From the NCBI GenBank assembly GCA_902806595.1, contig CADCXC010000010.1:1922001-1986000 (forward strand): a DNA stretch of 64,000 bases. Reading direction: 5' to 3'. The notes beneath the pieces are model-generated. The model saw nothing but the letters and a program-made list of their open reading frames with translations. It made no database searches and was not told where the DNA came from. Below are positions 22,013-33,763 of this stretch, piece after piece. The translations under genes were made by a program, and so were the position numbers. Source of the stretch: Pyrenopolyporus hunteri. Its lineage: Eukaryota > Ascomycota > Sordariomycetes > Xylariales > Hypoxylaceae. Position 1 is the first letter of the stretch; the number at the start of each line of letters is the position of its first letter.

Positions 22013-22880
22013 TTTGTCAATGAGACCGGGTGAATAGGATACATCTCGGGAGGAAGGATTTCCTGTGATTATTGAGAGATTTAGTATTTAGTATTTACAT
22101 AAAGGGGATTCTTGAAGACATAGACACGATGTAATGAAGTTAAACAATCTTAAACTAAGTACTTATTAATAACGCTTTCAACGAATTAGTCAGTGTTGAA
22201 GTCGTTCTTAGTCGAGGCTGTTCGATAACTAGGAAGCCATCAAATCCGCGGATGTGACTCGAGGTGATATCTTCGTACCAGCGCATCCGTGGCGTTTGGA
22301 CGTCCTATAGAGAATGGTGAATTAGTCCAGTAGAGCTGTATTGCGAAACTCTCGCGTCACTCATTGTGTAAGGATCCATAGGTACGCATTGCATCTCCAT
22401 AGGCCCCATACCCAAGCTCAAATACCGCACACGTGGATTATGATGAAGAGTTGTAGAAAGAAGAATGGAAACAATCCCCAGGGCTTGGCAAGTAATTAAC
22501 GCGAACAGGGCGCGCGGGCGCGCTATAATTTAGCGGGGAAGCGCGCTTTCCCCAGCGCGACAGGTCGCGATTCCCAGCCACTTCCTCAGTGCCAATTACA
22601 AACAGAGATCCCCGATGTTCAGAGCGTACAGGTACAATACAATACAATACAAAGGTACGCGCTTAATATTTCTCAGCCCGCAATTCGCCAATTGAAGTCT
22701 CTCCCATCTCACTTCATCGACATATCCACAACTTTTCTACGAAGCATACCTACAAGCAATTGTTAGCCTCATCGCGGTTCTACAATTTATTTCTTCAATA
22801 TCAATCGATTACCCTTTCTTTAACGACCTTCAACCTCCTTTCACGGTCCTCAACGGCCCAGAACAACAGAACCCCTTACA
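22013..22880. other. intergenic spacer
   Basis: Contains a (TACAA)4 repeat at 22633-22652 and a CT-rich leader before 22881. No further gene seen. Confidence 0.6.
22633..22652. repeat. (TACAA)4 microsatellite
   Basis: Four perfect pentanucleotide copies about 230 bases upstream of the zinc-cluster protein gene. Confidence 0.95.
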
Positions 22881-23636
22881 ATGCAGCTCAAGCGAAAGCG
22901 TTCCGAGTCCGAGCTCTCTTTCAGCTCCTCGAGCGCCTTCGGCTCGCCATCGCGCCCAGAGCAACTCACACTCACCATGATGGATCTTGACGGCACTAAC
23001 ACATCTCCAATTCGCCGCACATCGCGTAGTTCAACGCCCTCCCATCTCCACAGCCGCACCATGAAGCGGTTCCGTAATAGCCGCCCCTCAGACGAGGAAA
23101 TTCATCGTATGTTTTGCAAATGATTACCCGGTCAACTCCGATCCCGCATATTCTAACGCTAGACGCCCCCAGAACGCACTTTGAACATGCTGTATACCGC
23201 CCAGAAACAGCACATCTCCCACCAGCAACTCGCCCAGCTTGGCAGCCTCACCATCCAGCCTCAACCTCCAGCCGCGTCAACGCCTTCCCAGGGCGCCCAG
23301 GCCTCATTGCATAGCTTCTGGAAGTTACCTAGTACTGCGCCTCCCGCAAGCGCTCCAATCCCAGCCCCTATCGATCACATAATATACGACGGCCCTGCCA
23401 ACTGCGAGGACTGCGGATTGACGTTACGCGAAAGCGCGAGCGACGAGGACTCCATGGACGTAGACGGCTTCAACACAGATGCCGAGACCAGCTGTAGCGG
23501 GTGCGGCAAGCACGTCTGCTCCCACTGCTCCATCACCAACCTAGGTGAGCAACGGAAATGCCTGATATGTGCTGGGAAGAAAGTCTGGATCGGTGGTCTC
23601 GGCTGGGCTGGCGTTTCGAGCGTCAGAGTTTGTTGA
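22881..23636 (+). CDS. small eight-cysteine zinc-binding protein with PIP-box-like motif
   Basis: Two exons, 22881-23106 and 23173-23636 (66-bp intron, GTATGT...CCCCCAG), 229 aa. An NLS-like KRKR lies at residues 4-7, followed by a Ser-rich region with phosphorylatable SP/TP sites. The sequence QASLHSFW at 118-125 fits the PCNA-interacting pattern Q-x-x-L-x-x-F-aromatic. The C-terminal part has four CxxC pairs (C153/156, C183/186, C191/194, C205/208), enough to bind two zinc ions in a RING/FYVE-like cross-brace; an acidic spacer separates pair 1 from pair 2. I do not know a named family. A nuclear, chromatin- or replication-linked role is inference only. The short upstream leader is CT-rich. 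Confidence 0.8.
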
Positions 23637-24715
23637 GCGGCTCGTTTTTTATGTTCCCCTGCAGCTTGGGGGATCTGCATTGCGTTCCGTAATTGGACAT
23701 CCTAAATAAAGGACCCCTGGAGGCGTGTTGGGCGTTCAAAGGCGGATAAGCGGAGGAGTTCAAGGCAAACGCGGTACTATAGGGATATGTCCGCATCGGG
23801 TACAGGACATGGCTAACACCTCTAACGAGGTATTCGACAATACCCGGTAGGCAATCGATTTTTTACAGCGTCCATAGACGACTGGATCAGGTAGTTGGGG
23901 CTCGGCAAATTACAGACGTCAGTTATACCTACCACCTAGGTATCAAAAAGTCTGTTCAATGGTAATAATATAGTATCACATATTGACAAATCTTCCTTCG
24001 GGGTCCAGCAACCGTCGAGAGGCAGCATCACGATAATATCCATGCTAATCAGAACTAAGAACTTCTAATATCGACCTGCATTTCATGATCATAAGTAAGG
24101 CAATAAGAGAACTATCAGGTAGTGATAGGAAAACTCTATCTCTTTATGAATTCAGGGGAGGGCAATAAAGCTCCAGGGTCATCTACTCAAGTCTTCCCCT
24201 CTTGGTGGCATGGCTTCTTGCATGATTGCCTTTTCGGTTGCCTTGTCGATGTCGATTGCCTTACGGAACCAGAGAGCCTAAATTAAAAGAAAGTGATGCC
24301 AGAGTGCATTGTTGCCTTTATCAAGTTCATCGACCTACCTTATCTATCTACCTACCTAGGTACCTACCCCTTCTTATTCCCCCATGCCCCTTATTATCCC
24401 GCTCTCTCGTTCTCTCATCTTCATCATCTTTGCCCTTACCACCATCACCAAATTCATCCTTATCGGCCATCTCTCTGCCCAGTACTTACCTGCTCCCGAC
24501 TTCCAAGCACTTTATTAAAAACATCAACGACACCCCATTGTCCGGGTGTGCAGAAAACCAATCAACATACGCAACTTCCCAACACACCAACCTAGCATTA
24601 TATCCTTAGACCAATGCTCTGTGGTAGGTAACATGTATATCCAGTCTCCTATATTACGTTCGAACGACGCCTAATCCAGCTGAGTAGCGTTCCTTCTTGG
24701 AGGAGGAACTGCTAA
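23637..24715. other. spacer with CT-rich leader of a dead gene
   Basis: No intact gene. Positions 24320-24500 are strongly pyrimidine-rich and include a TACCTACCTAGGTACCTACC tract; this looks like the former leader of the MYND relic just downstream. Confidence 0.45.
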
Positions 24716-24997
24716 CCTCGGCGTTTTAAGTGCGGGAAGGGTGGAAGTGAGTTCTGCGCCATTTGCAAGAGCATCAGATACTGCTCCAAAGGCTGCCAGA
24801 AAAGTGACTAGAAGTCACATAGAATGCTGCGTCATGCTGTGGCAACCGAGCCAGAACGCCCAACTTTGAGAGCAATTTACTTCTCAGAAGATAAGCCGAA
24901 CCCCGAGGTGGTCTGGATAGAGACCTGGGGAAAACGGTTAAAACACGGGGGTAGGTATCCTAATAGAATTATTGACCCCCGACAAATACATCCCTAA
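24716..24997 (+). pseudogene. MYND zinc-finger protein relic
   Basis: One frame reads KCGKGGSEFCAIC, then IRYCSKGCQKSD, a TAG at 24809-24811, and KSHRMLR. This is a MYND finger (CxxC...CxxC...YCSxxCQxxDWxxH) in which the stop sits exactly where the conserved Trp belongs (TGG to TAG). The first zinc Cys also appears lost (CGT where TGT is expected, 24722-24724). After the stop the same frame continues with family-like sequence (RPTLRAIYFSED, then VVWIETWGKRLKHGG) as far as a GTAGGT donor-like site with no good acceptor. No start codon or full protein can be assembled, so this is a decayed copy. Confidence 0.65.
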
Positions 24998-25077
24998 CTA
25001 ATGCTTTTCCCCCGCGGGTAACTACGATCTTAAGAACCATTATGTCCGGTCGGCGAGATCTTTCTATAACAACCGGC

Positions 25078-25422
25078 TTAGTTCCCGCCTCGTAGCTCCC
25101 GGGCCTGCTCCTGTATCTGAGTGATCATGGAAACTAGAGACTCGAATGCCTCGACCAATAAGGAGATACCGGCTCTTACAGGCCTTAGAACATGATCCAT
25201 GGCACGAGCATCATTCTCAGTATAGTCGTATACTTCTATTCTCACTCTAATCCCATCCTCGTGCGACTGCACCGCAACGTAGCCGTTGAGGTTCTCCCCC
25301 CCGTTACTAGAAAGTTGTCACCGCCAGACCTCGCCCTCGGTGTTAGAGAAAACCGTAGGTCCTTCGTCGGGAAATTTGATGTCTATCTAGATGTCGATCC
25401 TTGATGGTGGCGCGGTCGACAT
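25078..25422 (-). pseudogene. possible relic of a small gene, two in-frame stops
   Basis: From an ATG at 25422 one frame runs 114 codons to a TAG, broken by TAG at 25389-25387 and TGA at 25320-25318. The translated pieces look protein-like, for example IDIKFPDEGPTVFSNTEGEV and, after the second stop, NLNGYVAVQSHEDGIRVRIE. Both stops could come from single C-to-T changes (CAG, CGA), the pattern of repeat-induced point mutation. No family recognised. It could also be a chance open stretch. Confidence 0.3.
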
Positions 25423-26946
25423 AGTATTTCGCTCTGTTTTCTATTCCGAACTTTGGCGTTGGTCTGATGGGGACTATGGGAACTTCGAAAAAAAAAAAGG
25501 TTATCGTTAGATGACTGTTAGATCAAGAAGTTAGCTTCGCCGAATAAGATAGGAGCATCTTATATAGGTAAATATCGGGTGGGAACCATAGATAGGTACC
25601 CATGTAGGCGAGAATTTTGAGAATATCGTCCTTTATTCGTTGTAAGACCACATTTGGAATATCAACCATGGAACTAGACATATCGTATATCAGTACTGTC
25701 TGCGATATCGTTACTACCAATGTCGAGCGGTTTCAGGTGAGAAAGACTACGTAGGCCTTGCCCCTTAGGGTGACTTAATCTAACACCTGTTCGCCCCAGT
25801 TATCATGGAGGAACAGAGCAATTGAGATATTCCTACGAGAGGATTCGTGGGCTTCTCTTATTTTCGGGGTTCCGTATGTTGCTTCTGATGTTTGAAAATG
25901 TTCCCGGGGCTATAAAATTTGAAAGGGTCCCATGGCACCATGTCCTTCGCCTGCCTACAAGTCAAACACCGAGACTCTACTATGGCGCTATACCCCTTTT
26001 CGCGAACTTCACAACACCCCTAAAAGTGCAAGGTCTCTAGACGTTCAGGTATCTGTTAGTAGATACGACTATCTCCTCAAGTATACTGAGGCTCCTAGCG
26101 GTAAACACATCCTCCTCTCTTCTGGCGGAGGTGGCCAACATACCTAAATCAATGAGGCCTACGCGGCCTCGTTCGCGATATCGTCGGACTTGGTCTAAGG
26201 TAATATGACGTTTCAAGAATTTCGATTCATAGCCTAAGGGGCGTTATAACGAAAACCCCGAATATTCGACAAGATACTTGTGGCTAGATCCTCGATCTTG
26301 CAAGAATGTTAAATCCTTCTTTATAAATGGCTGAGACGAAATTTCCCCGTATTATAAATGCGAAGTCATCATCACCCTATTCCAAGAGCCTCACTGAATA
26401 AACCGGTCCTGAGGCCCATATAAAATATGGGTGAGCTAAGGAGAGTAATAATAGTGCAAAGCAGCGAAATAAGATTCTTATGAACAGAGGCTGCCCTATT
26501 AAAGTATAGGAAGACAAAGTTGCAGGTGGAATATTCAAGAACACTAACTGCTCGCCTGGTGCAAATGTTGGCAGTTTCTTCGACAAAGCTGACTTGTGAG
26601 GTTATAGACTCATAAAAGCCTCGTATATGTAATCCCGGGGGCTAGATAGGAGTTTAATGCGGCAAAGGCTTCAGATCCTGCATATCTCAACGTACGTATA
26701 CGTCATTCTCTATTCGGGCTTCAGCTGCCCACACAAGCTCCCGATAAGGTCCTTATAGACCAGAACGCGGGGCAGCGGGGTAGGTACTATAGCTGATCAG
26801 CAGGTACCCGGGCCTATCCGATTCTCCACGTCTTTTACCTCAAACTCCTTGTAGAGAGCTAGCTGGGTACTTACTGTTTACTTACTTGCCTCTGTCAACG
26901 AATCTTAGGTACTGACCTTACGTTACGAAGATACCTCGCGTCAACA
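25423..26946. other. AT-rich spacer, probably degenerate
   Basis: Short open frames on both strands but none with a recognisable domain. The region follows two relics and may hold more decayed sequence. Confidence 0.45.
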
Positions 26947-28005
26947 ATGAAGCTGAAAGGGACTCGAGAGGCTAGCCATGCGGACAGCTGGTATGACGGG
27001 AATCCCAATGGCTTATCTAGCCAGCTTGACGAATTCCTGAACGATGTCCCGAGCTCTATCGACGGCAAGGGCCTTCCCATTCCCGGCGCTAGAGTTGTGA
27101 TTGCACCGTAGGTTTCCTCCCTCCTCGATAGCCCCGTGCCCTTCCATTACTGCTACGGAATTTCTAACTTCTAGCTTGGTCAAAGGCACGCAGGCTACTC
27201 GTACTCGGGACCCTGCGCTGCCTGGGCCTACAAGTGTCTCGACCTGAGCAAAGCCAAACGAGTCTTCGTCCTAGGGCCGTCTCATACGTATTACCTGCGC
27301 GGATGCGCCCTGACCAAGTTCGCTAAGTACGAGACGCCCTTCGGCGACCTCACCGTCGACGAGGCCGTGGTGCAGGAGCTCCGCGACACGGGCAAGTTCC
27401 AGGACATCCCGAGCCGCAGCGACGTGGACGAGCACTCGCTGGAGATGCACCTGCCGTACATCTACAAGCGGATCGCGCAGACCTTCGCCTCGTCGGCCGA
27501 GTACCCGACGATCGTGCCGATCCTCGTCGGCGACAACGACGGGGCCGAGGAGAAGGACTTCGGCCGGCTGCTCGCGCCGTACCTGCGCGACCCGGCCAAC
27601 GCGTTCGTCGTGAGCTCCGACTTCTGCCACTGGGGCGCGCGCTTCAGCTACACGGCCTACGCGCCCGAGGGCGACGTCGGCCAGCTGCAGTCCCTGGGCA
27701 GGCGGAACCCCCGCCCGACGAACCCCCCGATACACGAGAGCATCAAGCAGGTCGACCAGCTGGCCATGGACGCCGTCGCGTCGGGCGACCACGACAGGTT
27801 CGTCGATAACCTCAGGCACACGAAGAACACCGTCTGCGGACGCCACCCGATCGGCGTGGTGATGGCCGCTTTGGAGGAGCTGGCGAGGGAGAAGCCCGAG
27901 GAGGGCAAGTACCGCTTCAAGTTTGTGCAGTACCAGCGCAGTAGCCTGGTGGAAGACGTCACCGACTCGAGCGTGAGCTATGCATCCGCGTATGCGATTG
28001 TTTAA
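26947..28005 (+). CDS. MHO1: MEMO family protein (Mho1 homolog)
   Basis: Two exons, 26947-27107 and 27186-28005 (78-bp intron, GTAGGT donor), 326 aa, close to the usual ~300-residue length. Conserved motifs in order: APHAGYSYSG (H55), LGPSH (H87), DEHSLEMHLPY (H137), SSDFCHWG (H202) and CGRHPIG (C271). The two His of HAGY and GPSH, the His of DFCHWG and the Cys of CGRHP correspond to the metal/active-site residues of human MEMO1 (H49, H81, H192, C244). MEMO proteins resemble non-heme dioxygenases and link to iron and redox handling; in yeast Mho1 affects filamentous growth. The second exon is GC-rich (about two thirds or more by eye). Confidence 0.93.
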
Positions 28006-31000
28006 GGGGGGGCGGGGGGCGTAAGGAATGGGGAACTTGGGGTTGGGGAATTATCGATAGATGAGCTCGCGCTCGATGAGGCTGATAGATGTATGTATTA
28101 ATGGCTCTCCGAATTACTGAAGTTGGCGGCGTATGATTTGATTACAGCCTAAATTAGAAAAGCCGATGCTTAGCTCCTTACCTGATGATTTTGTAGAGTG
28201 CCGTGATGTGTTTATTCTTATTCTTATTTTTATGTTTTGGGTTTATATAACATGATAACCTACCCCTATTCATTTTGGTGGTGGGGAGTTCGTATAGTGA
28301 TATCATGGAGGTATCTAACTCCTAATATCGCACCATAGTACTTTCAGAATACTACAGCAATCCTAACGTCTACGAAGGAATTCTGATGGTCTACTATAGG
28401 CACTGGCTGCGAACGAAACTCTATGATTGCCCAGATATGAGCCGCGGGAGCCGGACATCTTGTGGCTTCGGTCGCTTCGTTGGGTTCAGATGATCGCGGC
28501 TACTATGTATATACCTACGGAATACGAAGCGTATGCACATTGCTGTTATGATGGCCTTATCCGCTTGGGTCACCGTATAAGGCAACAATGCCAACATGAG
28601 ATGATCGGCCGTATGCATTAGGTGTCCGTACGCATATGGCGAGGTGTGGTGGGATGAGACTAATGTCGTCACCGGTAAATATCTACGTGTGGCTTCTAAG
28701 TATGTCTTGGATGGTCGGCTCTCCGGCGGTTTGTAATGCGACGATGGATGAATGGGAGTCCGATTGTTAGCGGGGATACCTACTTAACTCGCTTCGGAAT
28801 ATCGGATATAACCTCGTTTTCGTCAACGTCTTCCTATACCTAGCTTCCTGTGGCGGGTTGTCAGAGTTAAAAAGCCTCAATCGGACTCTAGCGACCAGAT
28901 ACACAGGTAGGTAGGTGGGCAAGACGCCGCTACTGAAACCCGGAACCTGTGATCGGCCTTGTTGGAGCACTAGTGCAACCCCTTCTGCAGATACTTATGT
29001 AGCTGCCTAGCCTGTCGCGCGAGCTTAAAATCTGAGCCCGAGCCGCGCGTGCGACTAAGGTTCACGAGAGTGGCTTGAAAGTCGAGATCCGCATTGGATA
29101 GGAGCACGAATCGGAGAACACTTTATTTAGCTGCCTGTCGTGTCGATTTCCCCCCTCTCTATTCCCCTCTCTATTCCCCCTCTCTATTCCCCCTCTCTAT
29201 TCCCCAGGCAGTTCAAGGCGGGTTGTTGGCATTGATCGGCACATAGAATTGAAACGGGGATCTTTCAGTGGCCACGGATATGTCTGATTTAGGGCCGATC
29301 CGACATCTCATCCGTCCCCTTCTGCGTTCACCTGTGTGTGGCCGCTCGAATTAGGCAGCTGGATTCCTATCAATCGCATGACGCAGTATGAATAAGACAT
29401 ACGTCGGGTTCTGTGAGAAGTCTCCCGCCGGCTATGTAAATTGTAGGTTAGATACCTGATTTGGGATGGCTTGCCTCAGGTATGTGTTGGTATGTAGGTG
29501 ACGAGAGCTGGCTCTGTTCAGCCTCAGATATAATGGCAAAAGAAGATGGCTGTGCTGGAATTGCGTACATATCTTAGGTGCTGGGTGGTACAATAGGTAC
29601 ATATGTGGCTCAGTCAGTGCGACTTGACCGGTTATTTTTAGATCTTGGTGCTCTGTCGAGAACGTACCTAAATTGACGTATCGATCATTGAAAATTAGAT
29701 GCGCACTTGCTCCTTACTATAAGTTACGTAGGAGCTGACGCTAAGAAGGCTGCTTGCAGGCACATTCTCCCTGATGTATAACTTCAACTATACTTTCAAG
29801 TATCTTAATATACGGACATGATACGAGAAGCTCAGGCAATAAGTACCTATCTATATGTAGTGTTGGCACGGGTGTCTTGATTGGGGTTGAATTGAAATTG
29901 GAACTAGTTCTGCTAGTGTACTATTCAAACAAGGGGAAATTTACTGCTACAGCCTGCTAGTACAACACCTTAGTTGATCACTGCCTCCTTGTCTTAAGTA
30001 ACCTAAGGGGGCAAGGATTAGAGGTGCCCTGCCTCAATCTTACGCGCAGGCGAGGTAGTATCAAAGAAGAATTGAACGATTAGAATTTTCGTTTAACTCA
30101 TTGTGGTAATTAGCCATCTTACCTTATTATAGGTTAATTTTGACTAATTTAATATTTTTTTTTTTTTGCGTTTCTTCTCCCTCGTCTCTTCTATATACCT
30201 ATCTACTCCTCTCCCTAATGCTGAATGCGCCAGCGTTAATCAATTACCACATAACGACTTCTTGAAGGATTCGATAGGCTTTACCAACTTCCCGCATTTA
30301 ATTCATGTGGGTACCTAGCTATTTACATACATTTAGCTACATGTACCGCAGTAGCATGGTGCAGATTTGGTAGGCGATTCTCGCATCTGTTACACGGCTA
30401 GAGATTTGGGTGCTGCAGGGACCAATAAAATTCGAGGTGGGTCATCTATAGGAGACATCCGGGTTGTGTTATTGGACCTCGCGATACGATACCCAGGTCT
30501 TGTATATTGCCTAAAAGAGAATCGAGCCAATTTCAGTACTCCACCTGTCGGACTAGTCCCATCGAAACCCTTTTTTTGGCTTCAGCTTGTCAGCTTAGCT
30601 CCTGTCCTGCGACAACAAATAACCAAAACCAGGCTTGGTTGTTCGAACCATCTTTCTTTCCTTTCATTGTTGTTACGAACCTTTCTTGTCGTACTGTTAA
30701 TTTTTATTTACTTATTTTTTTTTTTCACGTATTTATTTACTTATACCAACTTCTATCCTCTCCCTCGTATCTCTCCCTACCTACTTACGAGCGGAGATAA
30801 AAAAACAAAGAAGCATTGATATTCGAATGAACTGCCGGCAAACACCCACTGCCAGTGCATCCAATCCCCGGTCGACCCTCTCTCCCTAGCAGCAGAACAA
30901 ACGCCGCTGGAGCGCCATGAGTGTAAGAAATTAACCCCTTGAATGTTTCAACGCTCTCCACCATCCAGTTTAGAACCACCATATTCGCATTTCTTGTCCT

Positions 31001-31082
31001 CTGTCGAACTTTCAATCTTTCTCGACATTGTTTCTCCTCAATTCGATAAACTTATTATCTGATCTAAATACTTACTAACATC
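28006..31082. other. long intergenic spacer
   Basis: About 3 kb with a 13-bp minisatellite (29150-29205), T tracts near 30154 and 30715, and a CT-rich stretch before the SSO1 start. The open frames at 28427-28621 and 30367-30819 have no domain support. Confidence 0.5.
29150..29205. repeat. 13-bp pyrimidine minisatellite, four copies
   Basis: Tandem copies of CCCCCTCTCTATT, with one copy one base shorter and the first one base longer, then a trailing CCCC. One strand is fully pyrimidine except for the single A of each unit, so triplex or slippage-prone structure is possible. Confidence 0.9.
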
Positions 31083-32391
31083 ATGGCACAGTACGGGTTC
31101 GTTCCCCCTTTCTCCTCTTTAGTCGCAAAATCCAATTGCGACGAATATTCTGCCCAAGGCAGAGCTAATATGTCTTTTTAGATACGGTGGTCAGCAAAAC
31201 CCCTTTGACGATCGGGGCGACACTGGTCATGGTGGTTACGGTGGGCAACCAAATTATGGCCCATCCATGGGCAGAGATGAATATGGCTGTAAGTTGTCGT
31301 TCTGGTACTGCACCTGCTAATTTGACCAACGAGGCTAATGATTCATAGCAAACAATGTCGAGATGGCTTCGCTGTCGCAGAATGCTGGCTATGGGGGTGG
31401 AAATGCGACCTCCATCCTGAACGAGGTCTCGGAAATCAACCGCGGGATCGATATGATCGACCGAAATCTCGACCAGCTCAAGATGCTTCAACAGAGAGCC
31501 CTCGATGATGCCGACGCCTCTGCCTCGAGTAATACCAACCGCCAACTGGACGCTCTTAGCTCAGAAACGATGGCTCATTACAGGACCTTGACCGAGCGCG
31601 TACGACAGCTCAAGAGCAAACCCGATAGCCAGGCCAAGTTCTCTCAACAAGTTCGTCGTGTCGATGGCCGATTAAAGGATGCTATTAGAGCCTATCAAGG
31701 CGTCGAATCCGCTTTCCGCAAGAAGACACAAGAGCAGATGGCGCGACAATACCGCATTGTGCGACCGGACGCCGACGAGGCTGAGGTGAAGGCTGCTGTC
31801 GAGGACCAAACTGGTGGCCAGGTTTTCCAACAAGCACTGATGCAGAGCAACCGTCGTGGCCAAGCGCAAGCTGTCTTAAGCGCTGTGCAAGACCGCCATG
31901 CTCAGTTGAAGAAGATAGAGCAGCAGATGATCGAACTCGCGCAACTATTCCAGGACATGGATACCCTTATTATACAGCAAGATGTTGCTATTGCCGAAAT
32001 CGAGCGAAAGGGCGAGGAGGTCGTTGAGAATCTCGACAAAGGTAACCAAGAGGTGGGTGTGGCTGTCAACACTGCTAGGGCGACGCGGAAGAAGAAGTGG
32101 ATGTGCTTGGGTATCGTCGGTACGTTTAATATTCCTCCAGCTCCTCATTCTCGCTGGCAGTATACTAATACCCAAGATTCAGTCGCTATTATCCTTCTCA
32201 TTGTTCTCGCTGTCGTGCTATACGTCGTCCTCTCGAACCAAGCGAAGAATGGCGCCACCAAGCGTGATATTATGGAACCTACCGTCAAGTCGTGGTTTGA
32301 GAAAACTGCGGGTTCCCGGCTCCTTACTGAGAGAGCCCACCCGAGGGATACGCGATTGGACGCCAGCGTCGGTTGGCAACCGGACGTGTAA
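31083..32391 (+). CDS. SSO1: plasma-membrane t-SNARE, syntaxin Sso1/Sso2 type
   Basis: Four exons: 31083-31090, 31182-31288, 31349-32119 and 32183-32391; 364 aa. The first exon is only 8 nt (ATGGCACA), joined to ATACGGTGG to read MAQYGGQQNPFDD. The third intron has a perfect TACTAATAC branch site. Domains: Gly/Gln/Asn-rich N terminus; syntaxin Habc region (MASLSQN onward, about residues 43-160, with INRGIDMIDRNLDQL); SNARE helix about 205-268 with the zero-layer Gln in LAQLFQDMDTLIIQQ; KKKW basic collar; TM segment VAIILLIVLAVVLYVVL. It mediates exocytic fusion with Sec9 and Snc v-SNAREs. Odd: 52 residues follow the TM, whereas syntaxins normally end at once; a further or alternative intron may be missed. 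Confidence 0.92.
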
Positions 32392-33763
32392 AGTACGAGT
32401 GGCTGGCTGGCCTTGATAATATTTGGCTGGTTATGAGCTTCTCCACGGCCAAGTCTCGTTGGCAATATATCCACTACAAACAAGAGGAAGGCCGGTGATG
32501 GGCCTTCCATTCATCACTTATCCATCGTCCTTCGCCCACGAACCCAGACACGCAATCTCCTTCGTGTTCGCTTCGTACATCATAACCTGTCGTCATTATA
32601 TATATTTAACTCGAGCCTTTTGCGTGGTAATTAGAGGCTTTGACCGCACTCCATTCGTCACTTGGAATCCAAATTAAACGAAGTATTCGGATCGACGGAT
32701 AGTGGAGGTTGGGCTGCATGCTCTCATTAGAAGGGGCGGATTGTCTCTGGTAGCTTTCTGGCTAACCTGGTCCTAGGAAAATTTAGTCCTTTGTGTACTG
32801 TCTTATTTGTTAGCAGGCTTGGAGAAGGGGAGTTGTACGCATTTTACGGCGTTTGGACTCACTGCCACGCAGAATCCTATCGAGTGCTGTTTCATCTGTC
32901 GGTGTGAATTGCGCTGCGCTGTAGTATGTCTTCCTTATTGACCTCATTGGGGGGGGGAGCTGTCAGCTTGCGTAAAGTAGGTACATAATGGGCTGTATTA
33001 TCAATAAAAGTTGTACGATTTCTTTGCCAAGGTGCTCTGTAGATGTTGATATGAATGTTCTATAAGTTGATTATTCTCGTGACAATGGTATTAATACCTG
33101 TGTTAGGCCGGATAGATGTACTGACTGGTGGAGGTACCTAGGTACCCATTGTATTGTACGTGCTGTTTATAGGGGACTTATACCCGATTGATGCATAGTA
33201 TTGGCATAGTCATATGACTTCATCCTGCATTTAACCCAATCAAAAGAAATCTTATCACATGCTGGGTCAACCGGGTCGGGTCAGGCCTGGTCGGGTCCCC
33301 ATTTAAATAGAGTTGCTAGGAAGTCAGGAGCATCCCAGCATTGGTATCTTTAGCAGGTCCGCGAACCGCGCGACCGCTCCACCTCCAAATAACTCCCAAG
33401 TCCCAAAACCAAGTCCCCGTACCGTCCAAGTTCATGCCCGTAATTAGGTACCTAGCATTTAATGAGTTCCGACATAGCTAATCCAATTCTACCTATTTCA
33501 TGCATCTAATATTGATACTGGATGAACCATCCGGAAAATCATTAGCCAGGTGTATTGGAGGCGGTCCCTGTTACCTAGCGTCTTCCATTCACGTAGCAAG
33601 CAAACACGGTGTTCCATCTCCCTTTGTCCCACAGCTTGCTAGAAACCCCCAAGATGTTTAGGCTCATCGACAGAAGACCTCAGAAGAGATAGCGCTATAA
33701 CACTCCTACCCTCCGGAGTATCCCTGGCATGTTTGGAAAGGGAGCACTGACAAACCTGATGCT
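32392..33763. other. intergenic spacer
   Basis: 3' flank of SSO1 and promoter of the following large gene. Contains GGTACCTAGGTACC near 33134. No gene seen. Confidence 0.6.

Noticed and set aside
30367..30819. 150-codon open frame upstream of SSO1
   Set aside because: Ends in Phe/Tyr/Leu runs from T-rich leader sequence; no domain.
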